Translations under genes and position numbers: made by a program
In this document: in pieces, positions 51,801 to 61,480 of the stretch
How the letters are laid out: each line of letters begins with the position of its first letter
Position numbering within the stretch: the first letter of the stretch is position 1
Origin: Viscum album
Taxonomy: Eukaryota; Streptophyta; Magnoliopsida; Santalales; Viscaceae
Assembly: GCA_963277665.1 (NCBI GenBank)
Contig: OY728163.1
Location: 1,902,414,644 to 1,902,478,643 of the forward strand
Length of the DNA stretch: 64,000 bases
Reading direction: 5' to 3'
Notes under the pieces: model-generated
Database searches by the model: none
Told to the model about the DNA's origin: nothing
Seen by the model: only the letters and a program-made list of their open reading frames with translations

Positions 51801-52935
51801 GGATATACATCAAAGAAAGGGGGTGATCTAAAACCCATTAAGAGGATGAATAAAGAAAATCAATAAAAAGAACATGGTTTAGAATAATAATAATATTCAT
51901 AAAATATTCATATATTCATCATACTAATCATGATAAAAATCAACATATAAATTATTGATATTTGGGAATGCATAAAAAAGAATCATCATGTCTTAGTGGA
52001 GAAAAACCACACTTAGTTGCGAACCAAGGTAGAATCTCTTTCACGTGTAACATATATGAGTATTCATAACATAATAATTTGGAAAAAAATATAGAATTGT
52101 GTTTTTGAATATTAAAATTTATCCCATGAGAATCATCACATTACCCAATGCATTAGAGGAACATATAATTAGGGGACCACCTATCACATCTTTCCATTTA
52201 CATGGATATGCATGCCACATTGAATATATAATAATCATAATCCAGAAATCAACCATCAAAATTAATTAGTTACATAAGGATTTAAAATATAACATATTTA
52301 TTATTAATCTTTGGGGATCCGCATTGATAATGGTAAAAACATACATGGTATAAAAATCATTAATCATGATTGAAGAAAAAACAATCTTAACATGAGAGAA
52401 GATGTGTCTTGGAAAGAATAATTCTATTATAAAATCATAATATTTATCATAATAAAGATTGAAATATGTATATCCTCAAATATAATAGGTAATAAAAAGT
52501 AAATTATAATTATATAAGATTAATGGAATATCCACACTAAAATTTTATATGAAATTGTAATAACCCAAAGAAAAGGAATTGATTCAAGAATCCCCTTAAC
52601 TTATGTCTGAAATTGTTATGTATATGAACATTTTATCCAGTATAATCAAATTATATTCATTAATTAGTAAATATTGAACCTATTTTAAATTTATTTTACT
52701 TGTTATAAATTTATTAAGTTTTTTATGGCCATTTCAGCAAGTTATAGAGTAGATTTTTCATTTTGGGAGGTTTCGTTTCATGGTTTATGGTTATTTTTTT
52801 AGTATAACTGTGAAATTTTTTATCAAAGGTAATTGAAACTCTATAATGGGAATGAAATGTTATTATTTTACTTATATAATATTATATGGTCCAAAATATC
52901 ATTTTTTTCATTTCTGATATCGATTCATTAGATAA
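48807..52935. other. AT-rich sequence without recognisable genes
   Basis: About 4.1 kb of AT-rich sequence with only short frames (such as 50079-50294 and 51513-51713), none with a motif I can name. No tandem array and no RNA gene found. It is the original flank of both the chromovirus (left) and the LINE (right). Confidence 0.6.
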
Positions 52936-52943
52936 TTTTTTTT
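52936..52943 (-). other. Poly(A) tract at the LINE 3' end
   Basis: A run of eight T on the plus strand, A8 in the LINE sense, lies 9 bases after the 3' hairpin. It marks the 3' end of the insertion. Its target duplication cannot be checked, because the 5' end is not in the window. Confidence 0.7.
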
Positions 52944-52952
52944 CTTGGAGAG

Positions 52953-52977
52953 GTGTCTTGGTCAAAGGCCAAGACAC
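52953..52977 (-). other. Hairpin next to the LINE poly(A) tract
   Basis: Perfect 9-bp arms GTGTCTTGG and CCAAGACAC enclose a 7-base loop. In the LINE sense the order is RNase H stop, about 95 bp, hairpin, 9 bp, A8. Several LINE families use a 3' stem-loop that their RT recognises to start copying; that this one serves so is an inference. Confidence 0.7.
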
Positions 52978-53073
52978 AATTTATTATTAATCAGAAAAAC
53001 AACTACAAAAGTCGGAAAGAGTGAATCTTATTACAATCTTTTCATATAGGGGGAGTAACTCAACAGGTAAATC

Positions 53074-53520
53074 CTATAGCCAAGTGAGTCCCTGGTTGAT
53101 ACCGTTATTGGAAAGACCATCTGCAATCGTGTTCTCTTTACGAAAGGCATGCATGGCTATGTAATTGATCTCACGGATTGAGTCAAGACAGCTCATCCAT
53201 CGAGTGGTGAGTGGCCATCCAAGGTGAAACGTACCATTCGAAATATCTTGGATAATGGTGGTAGAGTCACTTTCTATCCAAATGTTGCTCCACCCCTTTT
53301 GTATGACAAACTCAATCACATGGATCATGACCAACATTTCTGCCTCTAATGAGGTGGCCAAACCACAACTGGTGAAGAAACAACCAAGAGTTTGACCATG
53401 AAAATCTCTTAAGATAGCACCACATCTAGCAGGACCCGGGTTGCCTTTAGAAGAACCATCAACATTAACTTTGATCCAACTAGGGAGAGGAGCTTGCCAG
53501 AAAAACTCAAAGGTGAGTCG
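53074..53520 (-). pseudogene. LINE ORF2: RNase H domain
   Basis: Minus-strand reading gives WIKVNVDGSSKGNPGPARCG near 53410-53480, SLEAEMLVMIHVIEF near 53310-53355, IWIESDSTTII near 53250-53290 and RKENTIADGLSNNG near 53100-53140. The first Asp (VNVDG), the Glu (EAEM), the second Asp (ESDST) and the final A-D of plant RNase H (DUF4283/RVT_3 type) are kept. The domain would remove RNA from the RNA:DNA hybrid. It ends at the TAA/TAG-type stop at 53074 and is in frame with the zinc-binding region upstream, from which one stop at 53545 separates it. Confidence 0.88.
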
Positions 53521-53544
53521 TGACGGCTTGTAAAGACCCTTGAT

Positions 53545-54333
53545 TCAAAGATGCCAGAGGATCATCAGGTCTCTAACAGTGTTGTGACAAATATCTTTTT
53601 GCATCGAAGCCGCCTCTCTGACGGTAATAATAATTTGTATCTGACATACATTAAGATTAAATGAGCAATTGTTGTGCATAAAATCAATTATATCATACCA
53701 GATACCATGGAGAAGATTCGCAATCACAATTTTGAAAAAATTCATAATTTGAGGTGAAAAATCATGCGCCAAACAACCATTGATTTGAGAAAAAAGGGAG
53801 TCAAAATGCAACCATCTGCAATCAAACAAATCAGTAATATAATTCCAAAGAACTGATTCCGTGGCGCAAGAAAAGAAAAGGTGCTTGGTATCTTCCCAAT
53901 GTTGATAGCAAAGAGGGAATTTAGAACAAAGCTGAATACCAAAACTATAAAGACAATCCTTAATAGAAATTTGGTTGTGGGAAATACGCCAAATCAGGTT
54001 GAGCCTTAAGGGTTTAATCCAAGGCTTGTCAAAAGATTTCAACCAATTAAAGACACAGTCAGTCAATGTGATATTATGATTATAAAAAATTTTAGAGTCC
54101 ATCACACAATTATGAGCAGGCTCCCAAATAAACAAATCATCAGTGTGAGAAAAATGATAATTGTCAACCACATTCAAGATGTTATCAGGAAGATTGGAAA
54201 CATTAAATTGCATATAATATTTAATATAACAATTGGTTCTAGTATGGGGTTGAATTAGGAGATTACATAGAGAGTAGGGGGTACCGGTCCAATTATCCAA
54301 CCAACAATTCATGGGAGAGTCAGCGCTAACCAT
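53545..54333 (-). pseudogene. LINE ORF2: zinc-binding region after RT (zf-RVT type)
   Basis: A 262-codon open stretch with MNCWLDNWTGTPYSL near its start, FIWEPAHNCVMDSKIFYN in the middle, then WRISHNQISIKDCLYSFGI, LCSKFPLCYQHWEDTKHLFF and SCATESVLWNYI. The block W-R-I...P/S-T/I-K-D-x-L...C-x-x-C-x-x-x-x-E-x-x-x-H-L-F-x-x-C is the usual zf-RVT region of plant LINEs; the second half is clear. The first Met is internal and not a start. Function in retrotransposition is not settled for the family. Confidence 0.8.
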
Positions 54334-54419
54334 CCATCTAGAATTATTGTTAATACTAACAAAGGAAAGTCTAATGGAAGGTCAGATCGAAGAGTTCAAA
54401 TAATTCAAATTTCCTTTCT

Positions 54420-55880
54420 TACGTTTAATTTGGAACCAATTCTTAAGGAATTAAAGATAGTAAGGGGAACTATGAATTAAATTCTAGTTAAACTTGGCTT
54501 GAAGAGCCTTATTAAAGAGATTGATATTTTTGATACCCATGCAACCCTTTTCTAGAGGTATGCAGCATTTGGACCAGGGGATGGTGATAAGCTTCCTTAC
54601 TAGAATGTTACTAGGCCAGAAAAAATTTCTAATGCACCCTTATATTTTTTTTCAAAAGACTGGTAGGCCATCTATAGACCATCATGGAATAAACCATTTT
54701 AGAAATAATGGTAGATGTAACAAGGTAGACTCTGCCAGCCATGGAGAGGGATTTTCCTTTCCAGGAGACAAGTTGATGTATAACTTGGTCCAAAATCGAG
54801 TTGAAATACAAGGATTTAGTCCTTCCCCAGAATATGGGAACCCACAGGTAGATAAAAGGGAAAGATCCTTCTTTTATTCCTATATTTTTTATGATGCTAT
54901 TTTTTCTGTTAGGCGAGAAGCTTTTCCCAAAAAAGACAAATGATTTTTTCCAACTTATAGACTGACCAGATATGACTTAGTAATGAGATAAGGCATTTTT
55001 TAATGATTGAACATTTCTTTTACTACCTTTTAAGAAAAGAATAATGTCATCGGTGTATAAGAGATTCATAGGCGCATTAAGATTTCTGTCCGCCTAAATA
55101 GGATTGAGCTTATTTTGATCCACAAGTCGGGAAAGAAATCTACTAAGGTAATCCTCTGCAATAGAAAAAAGGATTTCCAATAGGGTATCACCTATCATAA
55201 CACCCTTATTACATTTCGAATATCTTTTAGGAGAACCATTAATAATAATTGAGATATTGGCTAAAGAAAATAAGGTGTTAATTTTTATAATAAAGGAATT
55301 ATTAAAACAAAAATCTTGGAGGACCTTAAATATGAAACCCCAATCTATAGTATTCAAAGCCTTACTAATGTCATGTTTGATGGAAATGTTACCTCCTCTG
55401 GTATTTCTATTTAAAGAGTTGGAGCATTCAAAGGCAAGGTCAATGCAGTCTTGGATAGACCTACCCTTGATGAAACCAAACAGATTCAAAGATATGATTT
55501 TATTACAGATATAAGATTATAGAAATCGACATGTATGATCTCCTAAAAGGGTTGATAGAAGCCATTGTTAAAACCATCTGGACCCAGGGCACTATCTGAG
55601 TTGAGGCTAAAGACCGTGATTTTGATCTCATGATCAAGAGGTTTTCTCTAGAGATTATTATTGTCCTCGTTATTCACTAAGACTGGGATGACTCTAGGAA
55701 GAAGGTCCTTATTTATGTGTGATCCATGGAAAAGATTTTCAAAATAAGAAACCACGTGATGGGAAATGGCAGCCTCAGAGTCTAATATGAAATCATTGTT
55801 CTTAAGAATGGACATAGGCCTATTGAGTTTTCTAATTCTTTGTAGGGCGTTGTAAAACATAGTGTTCCTATCACCATCTG
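54420..55880 (-). pseudogene. LINE ORF2: reverse transcriptase
   Basis: The RT domain is spread over several frames. The linker before RT lies at 55648-55860 (ISHHVVSYFENLFHG). The palm at 55094-55489 has FIKGRSIQDCIDLAFE and IKHDISKALNTIDWGFI, where the first catalytic Asp is kept, and NGSPKRYSKCNKGVMIGD. The second catalytic motif LLYTDDIILF lies at about 55030-55066, with YTDD at 55046-55057, in another frame. The thumb at 54629-54811 reads SWKGKSLSMAGRVYLV, typical for plant LINEs. At least one frameshift lies between the palm pieces. The catalytic residues remain although the frame is lost. Confidence 0.85.
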
Positions 55881-56183
55881 CAAGCCACTTAGCTTTAAAT
55901 ACTTTCTTGCATAAGTTATCTTTATGTAGAAGAAGAGAGTTAAGATTTCTCGAGATATTGATTTCATATTGAGGATCAATAAAAGATCAGAGTTGGTGGA
56001 GATAGTTTGAATGATAAGCTCTTTTTCAAGAGTGATAATATCCTTTTCTATTTGGTTAGATTTTTCCTTACACCAACCTTTTAGACGTTGTTTAAGATTC
56101 TTAAGCTTATCAATGCAAGACCATGCTCCAAAATGATGGTTCATCATGCTCCAACAGTCACTAATAGGCTTGGAACACTCTGG

Positions 56184-56933
56184 TTAGACATCCCAAGCAT
56201 TGTTGACTTTGAAAGGGGTAATGAATTTAGTCCTCTTGGAGAAAATGCTGACAAGAATATGATGATGGTCCGAATTTAGTTTGGCCAAGGTGATACTGGA
56301 TATGTTATCCCTTTTTTTCAGGGCTAGAAGGTTAGTAAAAGACCTATCTAATTTACTAGCGATGACCCTGTTATAATTTCTCCTATACCAGGTGTAATCG
56401 GTGCCCAACAAGATGATTTCAATGAGAGCACAATCATCAAGAGTAGCCCTAAATTCCCTTGAATAATTGAGAGAGTGAGAAGGACCAGTTTTTTCACTGG
56501 GAGAGAGTATGGCATTAAAAGCCCCGACAACAAACCAGGGGTCTTGCATATTGATAGTTAAGTCTATAAGATCAGTTGAAAGAGACCTATGCTCTTGATT
56601 TCTATTTTTAGCATCGATTATAGAGAAAAAAACATGAAAGCTATCTATGATAAAATCAAGCGTTAAAATATGATCTGAATATTTACAGACTTTGAAATTT
56701 TGTAAAGATATATGATAAAAAACCCAAATAGAGTCAGTATTCACCGAATTCTTACAAGAACCAAGGAAATTATAACCATAAGCACATAGACATTGATATT
56801 TCAGAGAGAAGATAACCTTGGGCTTAGCTAGAGTAAGAAATTTTTGTTTATGAGTCAAAATATTTATTTTAAAGAAAGAAAAGGTGTCAGGGTTTGCGAT
56901 ACCCAGACAATTCCAAAATAAATCATCTATAAG
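56184..56933 (-). pseudogene. LINE ORF2: endonuclease (EEP type)
   Basis: The frame is open from about 56933 and starts with LFWNCLGIANPDT, the usual first block of plant LINE endonucleases (W-N-C-R-G). It continues through TLAKPKVIFSLKYQ, WFVVGAFNAIL (near 56511-56545), DYTWYRR near 56380, SKLDRSFTN, and LNSDHHHILVS near 56255-56280. The Asp of the G-D-F-N motif is replaced by Ala, and the Glu expected in the S-E-P block is absent. These are residues needed for nicking, so the nuclease would be inactive even with an intact frame. The final S-D-H motif is present. Confidence 0.85.
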
Positions 56934-56951
56934 AAGTCACCTGGAGTTGGG

Positions 56952-57312
56952 TCAAGAGCCCCTCTTATTCTTCATAGAACCACCCGAACCTCTCCCCCGC
57001 TTAAATCTTCTAAGAGTTTGTGAGGAGCCCGGAATGTTCTTTGAACCCTGTTTACCCAGAACAGAAACAGAGGGGATATTAGTAAAACCTAAATTGATAG
57101 TAGGAAGTGAGTCAGGAGGTGGCCCAATCAAGGGTGCAACCATGTTGTTGACCTCACCTGTTTTGATAATCTCAATCATGTATTCATATGTGTTGAAAAT
57201 CCCAATTATGTTTTCATTCTCTATGATATTTTTAAGTATCATTGATTTATACTTTAATTCTTTCAAATCTGTGATCAAACCAATAATAATTTTTAAAATA
57301 GTCTTTGGAATA
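56952..57312 (-). pseudogene. LINE ORF1, C-terminal part
   Basis: An open minus frame of about 120 codons, directly upstream of ORF2. It holds a hydrophobic/charged stretch (ITDLKELKYKSMILKNII) and a basic, Gly-rich end (RFKRGRGSGGSMKNKRGS). No zinc knuckle is present in this part. Position and composition fit the end of the RNA-binding ORF1 protein of plant LINEs; sequence alone would not identify it. The frame stays open up to a TAA at 57315-57317, next to the proposed LTR start. Confidence 0.5.
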
Positions 57313-57405
57313 TGTTAATCCTCATTTATCCATGTTCATACAAGTTATAAATTAATTCTAACACAATCGGATGTGTTCTCCATAAAACAGATAAGTAATC
57401 TGCCT

Positions 57406-57872
57406 ATAGCTACTGATAAAAAGCTACCGGTACCCAGTCTACTGATAGACTTAGTCTACCGACAGACAGAGTCACCGATATACTTAACACAGAGCTACCG
57501 ATGTGCTTATAAATGTAAGCTACTGACTAACAGACAGCTACCGATACAAACATAGAGCTACCGGTGTAAGTATAAATAGTTACCGATGGAATAAGAGTCA
57601 CCGATGGACGAAGCTACTGACAGACTCACATCTACCGATACCGACGCATGAAGCTACCGACGCATGAAGCTACCGACGCATGGAGCTACCGACGCATGAA
57701 GCTACCGACGCATGGAGCTACCGACGCATGAAGCTACCGACGCATGGAGCTACCGATAAACAAAGTCACCGATACAAGCATATACCAACCGACGCATAGA
57801 GCCACCGATAGAGTCAAAGCAACTAATGAAATTGAGCTACCGATGTCCAAGCTACCGATGTTGATTACCTAC
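57406..57872 (+). repeat. ACCGA-rich minisatellite in the copia LTR
   Basis: Seven near-perfect 16-bp units with core TACCGACGCATG lie at 57639-57748. After the first, the last base of the units alternates A and G, so pairs form a 32-bp higher-order repeat three times. On both sides are diverged relatives (CTACCGATA, CTACTGATA, TCACCGATA) spaced about 15-20 bp apart. ACCGAC occurs at least nine times between 57458 and 57793. Confidence 0.9.
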
Positions 57873-58514
57873 CGATCACTCAACTCACTGTTTGAATTTC
57901 TTTATTTCCTATCTTTATTTAATCTATCCAACGGTCATATCATGTACATTTTAATGATTTGTCAAATATCTGATAAAGGTTGTCGGATGTCAGGAACCCG
58001 TACCTCGTACCTGCAGAAAGGAAATCGCTTCTGTCCCCTGTTGCCCGTGAGATAAATACGAGAAGACTACGCTGCCCAACTAGAATATAGTGTGGTGGAT
58101 GAAATATACCAGAAACACAAGAACAAGAAGAATCAAGAGCAAAACCAGTTCCATCAAGAACACAGAGAAGCTCATAGACAATCAAGCATACTTGAGAAGT
58201 GTTCTGTGCATATAAGAAGAACACTGAAGAACTTCAACCACTACATTTTCACTATCTGTGAATCTGGAGCATACTACACTCTGTTTCTCAAACAGAAACG
58301 AGAAGAGGACTCAGACTCACTTCTGATCGAGTCCAAAGGAGTTCAGAGCTACACTGAAATCACCAGAACCATCTCTAAACTCTACATCTCTTGTTCTGTG
58401 ATTTATTATTATTCTTTTCGAGCAGTGTGTGTTATCTGCTGTATCTAACACATACACTGTCTCCTGTACTTAAACTGGAGGATTTGTAAATCCTTACCAA
58501 ATTCTTGCATTCTA

Positions 58515-58632
58515 TTCTTTCCCACGAATAACAGTGGTAGAGGTCGTGTGTGACCTGGACAGCTGGTTGCTGTTGTACTGTTTCCCACGAATAACAGTGG
58601 TAGAGGTCTTGGACCTGGACAGTTGTAAACTG
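58515..58632 (+). repeat. Direct duplication of about 60 bp in the copia LTR
   Basis: TTTCCCACGAATAACAGTGG followed by TAGAGGTC occurs at about 58518 and again at about 58580, each followed by GACCTGGACAG and a CTGTTG-like end. The two copies differ by a few bases and an indel in the second half. Confidence 0.85.
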
Positions 58633-59055
58633 TTGAACCCCGATCCAGGGTGTGGATCATTTTTATATAAACTTTTGAGAGGACTAAGTCTCGGCTTGAG
58701 ACTGAACCTCTTGGTTACATTTGTTGTGCCATCTCTTTCAAAGTTTTATTCCGCTGCTAATCACTTTAAAACTAATACTGTTTTTAAAGTTACTTTGATA
58801 ATTAAATTAGCAAGTGTTTATGTTAAGTGTAGATTAGTAAGTTAGTTTCAAAAGATAATCACACACTCCTGTATTGATTAACTGGGAACTAATCAATCCC
58901 TTGAGAATCTAACAGAACCTCTACTTTAATATAAATTCACTACAGTTTAATTTATTATTTTATTTGGGGGTCTTTAAGACAGTGTTTTTAAATACAGAAA
59001 TTTTAATTGGTACTCAATTCACCCCCCCTCTTGAGTAAACCACTCCGACCAACAC

Positions 59056-59068
59056 TTGGTATCAGAGG
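59056..59068 (+). other. Primer binding site, initiator-Met tRNA type
   Basis: TTGGTATCAGAGG follows the LTR end by one base. It matches the 3' end of plant initiator Met tRNA apart from the last base (usual form TGGTATCAGAGC). Confidence 0.92.
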
Positions 59069-59183
59069 ATTGAAAATACACTCTAAAAGTACTCTGCTTT
59101 TGAACTGTGATTTTAGTTGTATATTTGAAGGTCTTAAAATTTCTGTTATATCTAAATTTTTATCTCTTTAAAATTTTCTCATC

Positions 59184-60902
59184 ATGGACAATAGACTTGA
59201 GGGTGCTGCTACTAACCGGCCACCTTTCTTCAATGGAACTAATTATGCTCAGTAGAAACTGAAAATGAAAATTCATCTAGAAAGCATAGGTTTTGATATG
59301 TGGACTGCTATTGAATCAGAATACAAAATTCCCACTACTGCTAGATCTACTTGGGATGAACCTATAAAGAATGCTTACAATAACAACTGTAAAGCTATGA
59401 ATGTCTTGTACTGTGCTCTAGGAGATGAAGAGTTTAATAGAATTTCTTCTTGTAAAACTGCATATGAAATTTGGGATACCTTAGCTGTTTCTCATGAAGG
59501 AACAACGAATGTTAAAGAAATGAGATTGAACACTTATACTATCAAGTATGATAATTTTAAAATGAAGCCTGACGAACCCATTTCTGACATGTATCTCAGG
59601 TTCAATGAAATTGTCAATACAATGATCTCGCTGGGAAAGGATGTCTCATCGAAGGAACAAATTATGAGAATTTTGAGATGTCTACCTGATAGATGGAGGG
59701 GCACATCTGTCTCAATCAGAGAATCATGTGACATTGCTGCTCTACCTGTCAAGGAACTAATTGGCAAGCTGATGATGTATGAAGAAGAGCTTAAAGTGAA
59801 TAAAGAGGAAGAAAATGAACCTCCAAGAAAGTCGGTCACTTTCAAATCCTCAACTTCAAAGAATAAGGACAAAGAAAAGCTTCAAGCTGTAGTTGAAAGT
59901 TCAAGATGTGAAGACAGTGAAAGTGATTCTGACAGTGATGTTGAGATGACTCACATTGCTAGAAGATTTAAGAAATTTTATAGGAAAAAGAAGTTCTTCA
60001 GAAAAACAAATTATAAGGGTAATCACCAAGGTAAATGGAAAAAGGATTGGAAGAAGAATGACAAATCAGATGATGTTGTCTGTTATGAGTGCAAGAGAAA
60101 AGGACACATTAAAGCCGACTGTCCAAAGCTGAAGTATAAAAAGAAATATGAATATAAGGACAATAAGTTTAAGAAAGCCATGAAGGCTACTTGGAGTGCT
60201 TCTGAGGATAGCTCTACTGAATCTGAAAGCTCTGAAACTGAACACAAACATAAGGCAAATATGTGCTTTATGACAAACACTTCTCAGGTAACTGCTGAAA
60301 CTCCTGCTTTAAATTATTACTCTGGAGATAATGCAGAATCTGATTCTGATTCTGGAACAATGTCTAAAAATGAATTGTTTGAGTACTGTGATATGCTGGA
60401 AGAGACATGTAATGAACTTAAGGATAAATACAAGTCATTAAAGAAACAGCATGCTCTCACCACTACAGTTAAAACCGAACTCACTATTGAAAAAGAGAAA
60501 AATGCTCAACTGTTAAAAGAAAACACTGAACTGAAACTATCTAATGAGCAACTCAAGAAAGACTTAGAGAAGTTCACCAATGGCAAAAATACACTAACAC
60601 AGATGCTAGGAAAGCAAATAGCACCTAAATATACTACTGGTATAGGATACCAACCTGGACAAAGGAAAATTGCCAAAACTAGATTCATTTCTAAATCTGG
60701 ACAGAATGAAGGTAATTCTGGAACTTCATATGCTTCAACCAGTTATATACATAGCTATGGATCTAATAAAGTTTATCTTTCAAAGCATGTCAATTCTACA
60801 AATTATATGAGACCCATTAGACAAATATGGGTACCTAAAGTGTTATTGGCTAACCTGTCTGGACCCAAGAAAATCTGGGTACCAAAATCATCTCTCATCT
60901 GA
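59184..60902 (+). pseudogene. Copia gag with early stop
   Basis: Starts at the ATG 59184-59186 (MDNRLEGAATNRPPFFNG). A TAG at 59253-59255 replaces the Trp that normally follows N-Y in this block (NYAQ-stop-KLKMKI), so the start is cut off; the frame then runs open for 545 codons from 59265. The UBN2-type gag core contains KAMNVLYCALGDEEFNRISS, YEIWDTLAVSHEGT and LRCLPDRWRG. A CCHC knuckle CYECKRKGHIKADC lies at about 60081-60122. After it come acidic/Ser-rich parts, a coiled-coil stretch (about 60370-60590) and IWVPK repeats near 60825-60890. A TGA at 60900-60902 ends the frame where pol should follow. Gag would form the particle; the TAG makes this copy unlikely to be expressed from its own start. 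Confidence 0.88.
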
Positions 60903-60915
60903 ATCTGTTTTGTAG

Positions 60916-61480
60916 GGAACTTGCTTAAAGAGCTCCTGTAAAGAGACCTGGTATTTGGACAGTGGATGTTCAAGACATATGTCAGGAGACTTCTCTTGTT
61001 TTAAGAGTTTAATAAAAGTTGATGGAGGCTTTGTCACCTTTGGTGATAATTCAAGGGGAAAAATCATCGGCCTAGGCCAGATTGGTAACACTGATTCAAT
61101 TTTGATTTCTAAAGTTTTATTTGTTGATGGACTTAAATACAATTTATTAAGTATTTCTCAGTTATGTAATGATGGTTTTCATGTTAAATTTGAAAATGAT
61201 TTCTGCAAAGTTTTTAATTCTAAGAATGTTTTGGTATTTTCTGCCTTAAGAAATGAAAATGTTTATGCTGTTAATCTGAATTCTTTAGCTAAGCAGAATA
61301 TTACTTGTTTGAATGCTTTTCATAAAGAATCTTGGCTATGGCACAGAAGATTGGGACATTGCAACATTCACTCACTTAGAAAACTCTCTAGAAAAAACCT
61401 AGTTAGAGACCTACCTAAATTAGAATTCCCAAATGATAGAGTGTGTAACCCCTGTCAAAAGAGAAAAAACACAAAGTTTC
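60916..61480 (+). pseudogene. Copia protease and integrase zinc region, out of frame
   Basis: A frame one base off from gag is open from 60916. It reads WYLDSGCSRHMSGDFSCF (active-site D-S-G at about 60958), then LKYNLLSISQLCNDGF, typical for copia protease, then WLWHRRLGHCNIHSL with [10 protein letters not shown], the H-H-C-C zinc region before the integrase core. A frameshift near 60905-60918 separates it from gag. Another, near the A-run at 61462-61467, moves the frame back to the gag phase for the rest of pol. The tail of this frame up to 61569 is a false continuation. Confidence 0.85.

Larger units (their letters stand above)
52936..57312 (-). mobile_element. Plant L1-type LINE with RNase H domain, 5' truncated or interrupted
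   Basis: The minus strand carries the end of ORF1 (56952 to about 57312) and ORF2 (about 56933-53074) with endonuclease, RT, zinc-binding region and RNase H, a 3' untranslated part of about 130 bp, a hairpin and an A8 tract (T8 on the plus strand at 52936-52943). ORF2 length (about 3.86 kb) is normal for the plant RNase H-bearing L1 group. Frameshifts and stops split ORF2 into several pieces, so it is dead. The 5' part is absent, apparently because the copia LTR begins at about 57313. Confidence 0.85.
57313..59054 (+). repeat. Copia left LTR (start uncertain)
   Basis: The right end is firm: CACTCCGACCAACA, then C and the primer binding site. The C-rich ATTCACCCCCCCTCTTGAG just before is the usual end of such LTRs. 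The left end is proposed at TGTTAATCC (57313), because TGTT pairs with the terminal AACA and the LINE ORF1 frame stops right there; TGTTCTCC at 57372 is an alternative. Candidate promoter elements are ATAAATA near 58054 and TATATAA near 58665. The right LTR is outside the window, so the limits cannot be confirmed. Confidence 0.6.

Noticed and set aside
48807..52935. Possible host gene in the AT-rich gap
   Set aside because: No frame above about 70 codons, no domain and no convincing splice-linked exons could be seen by eye.
54521..54943. 140-codon plus-strand frame in the LINE region
   Set aside because: The opposite strand carries the RT thumb (SWKGKSLSMAGRVYLV) and following LINE sequence. 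The plus frame has no motif.
57639..57748. CRISPR-like array
   Set aside because: Units of 16 bp follow each other without spacers, and the setting is a plant retrotransposon LTR. It is a minisatellite.
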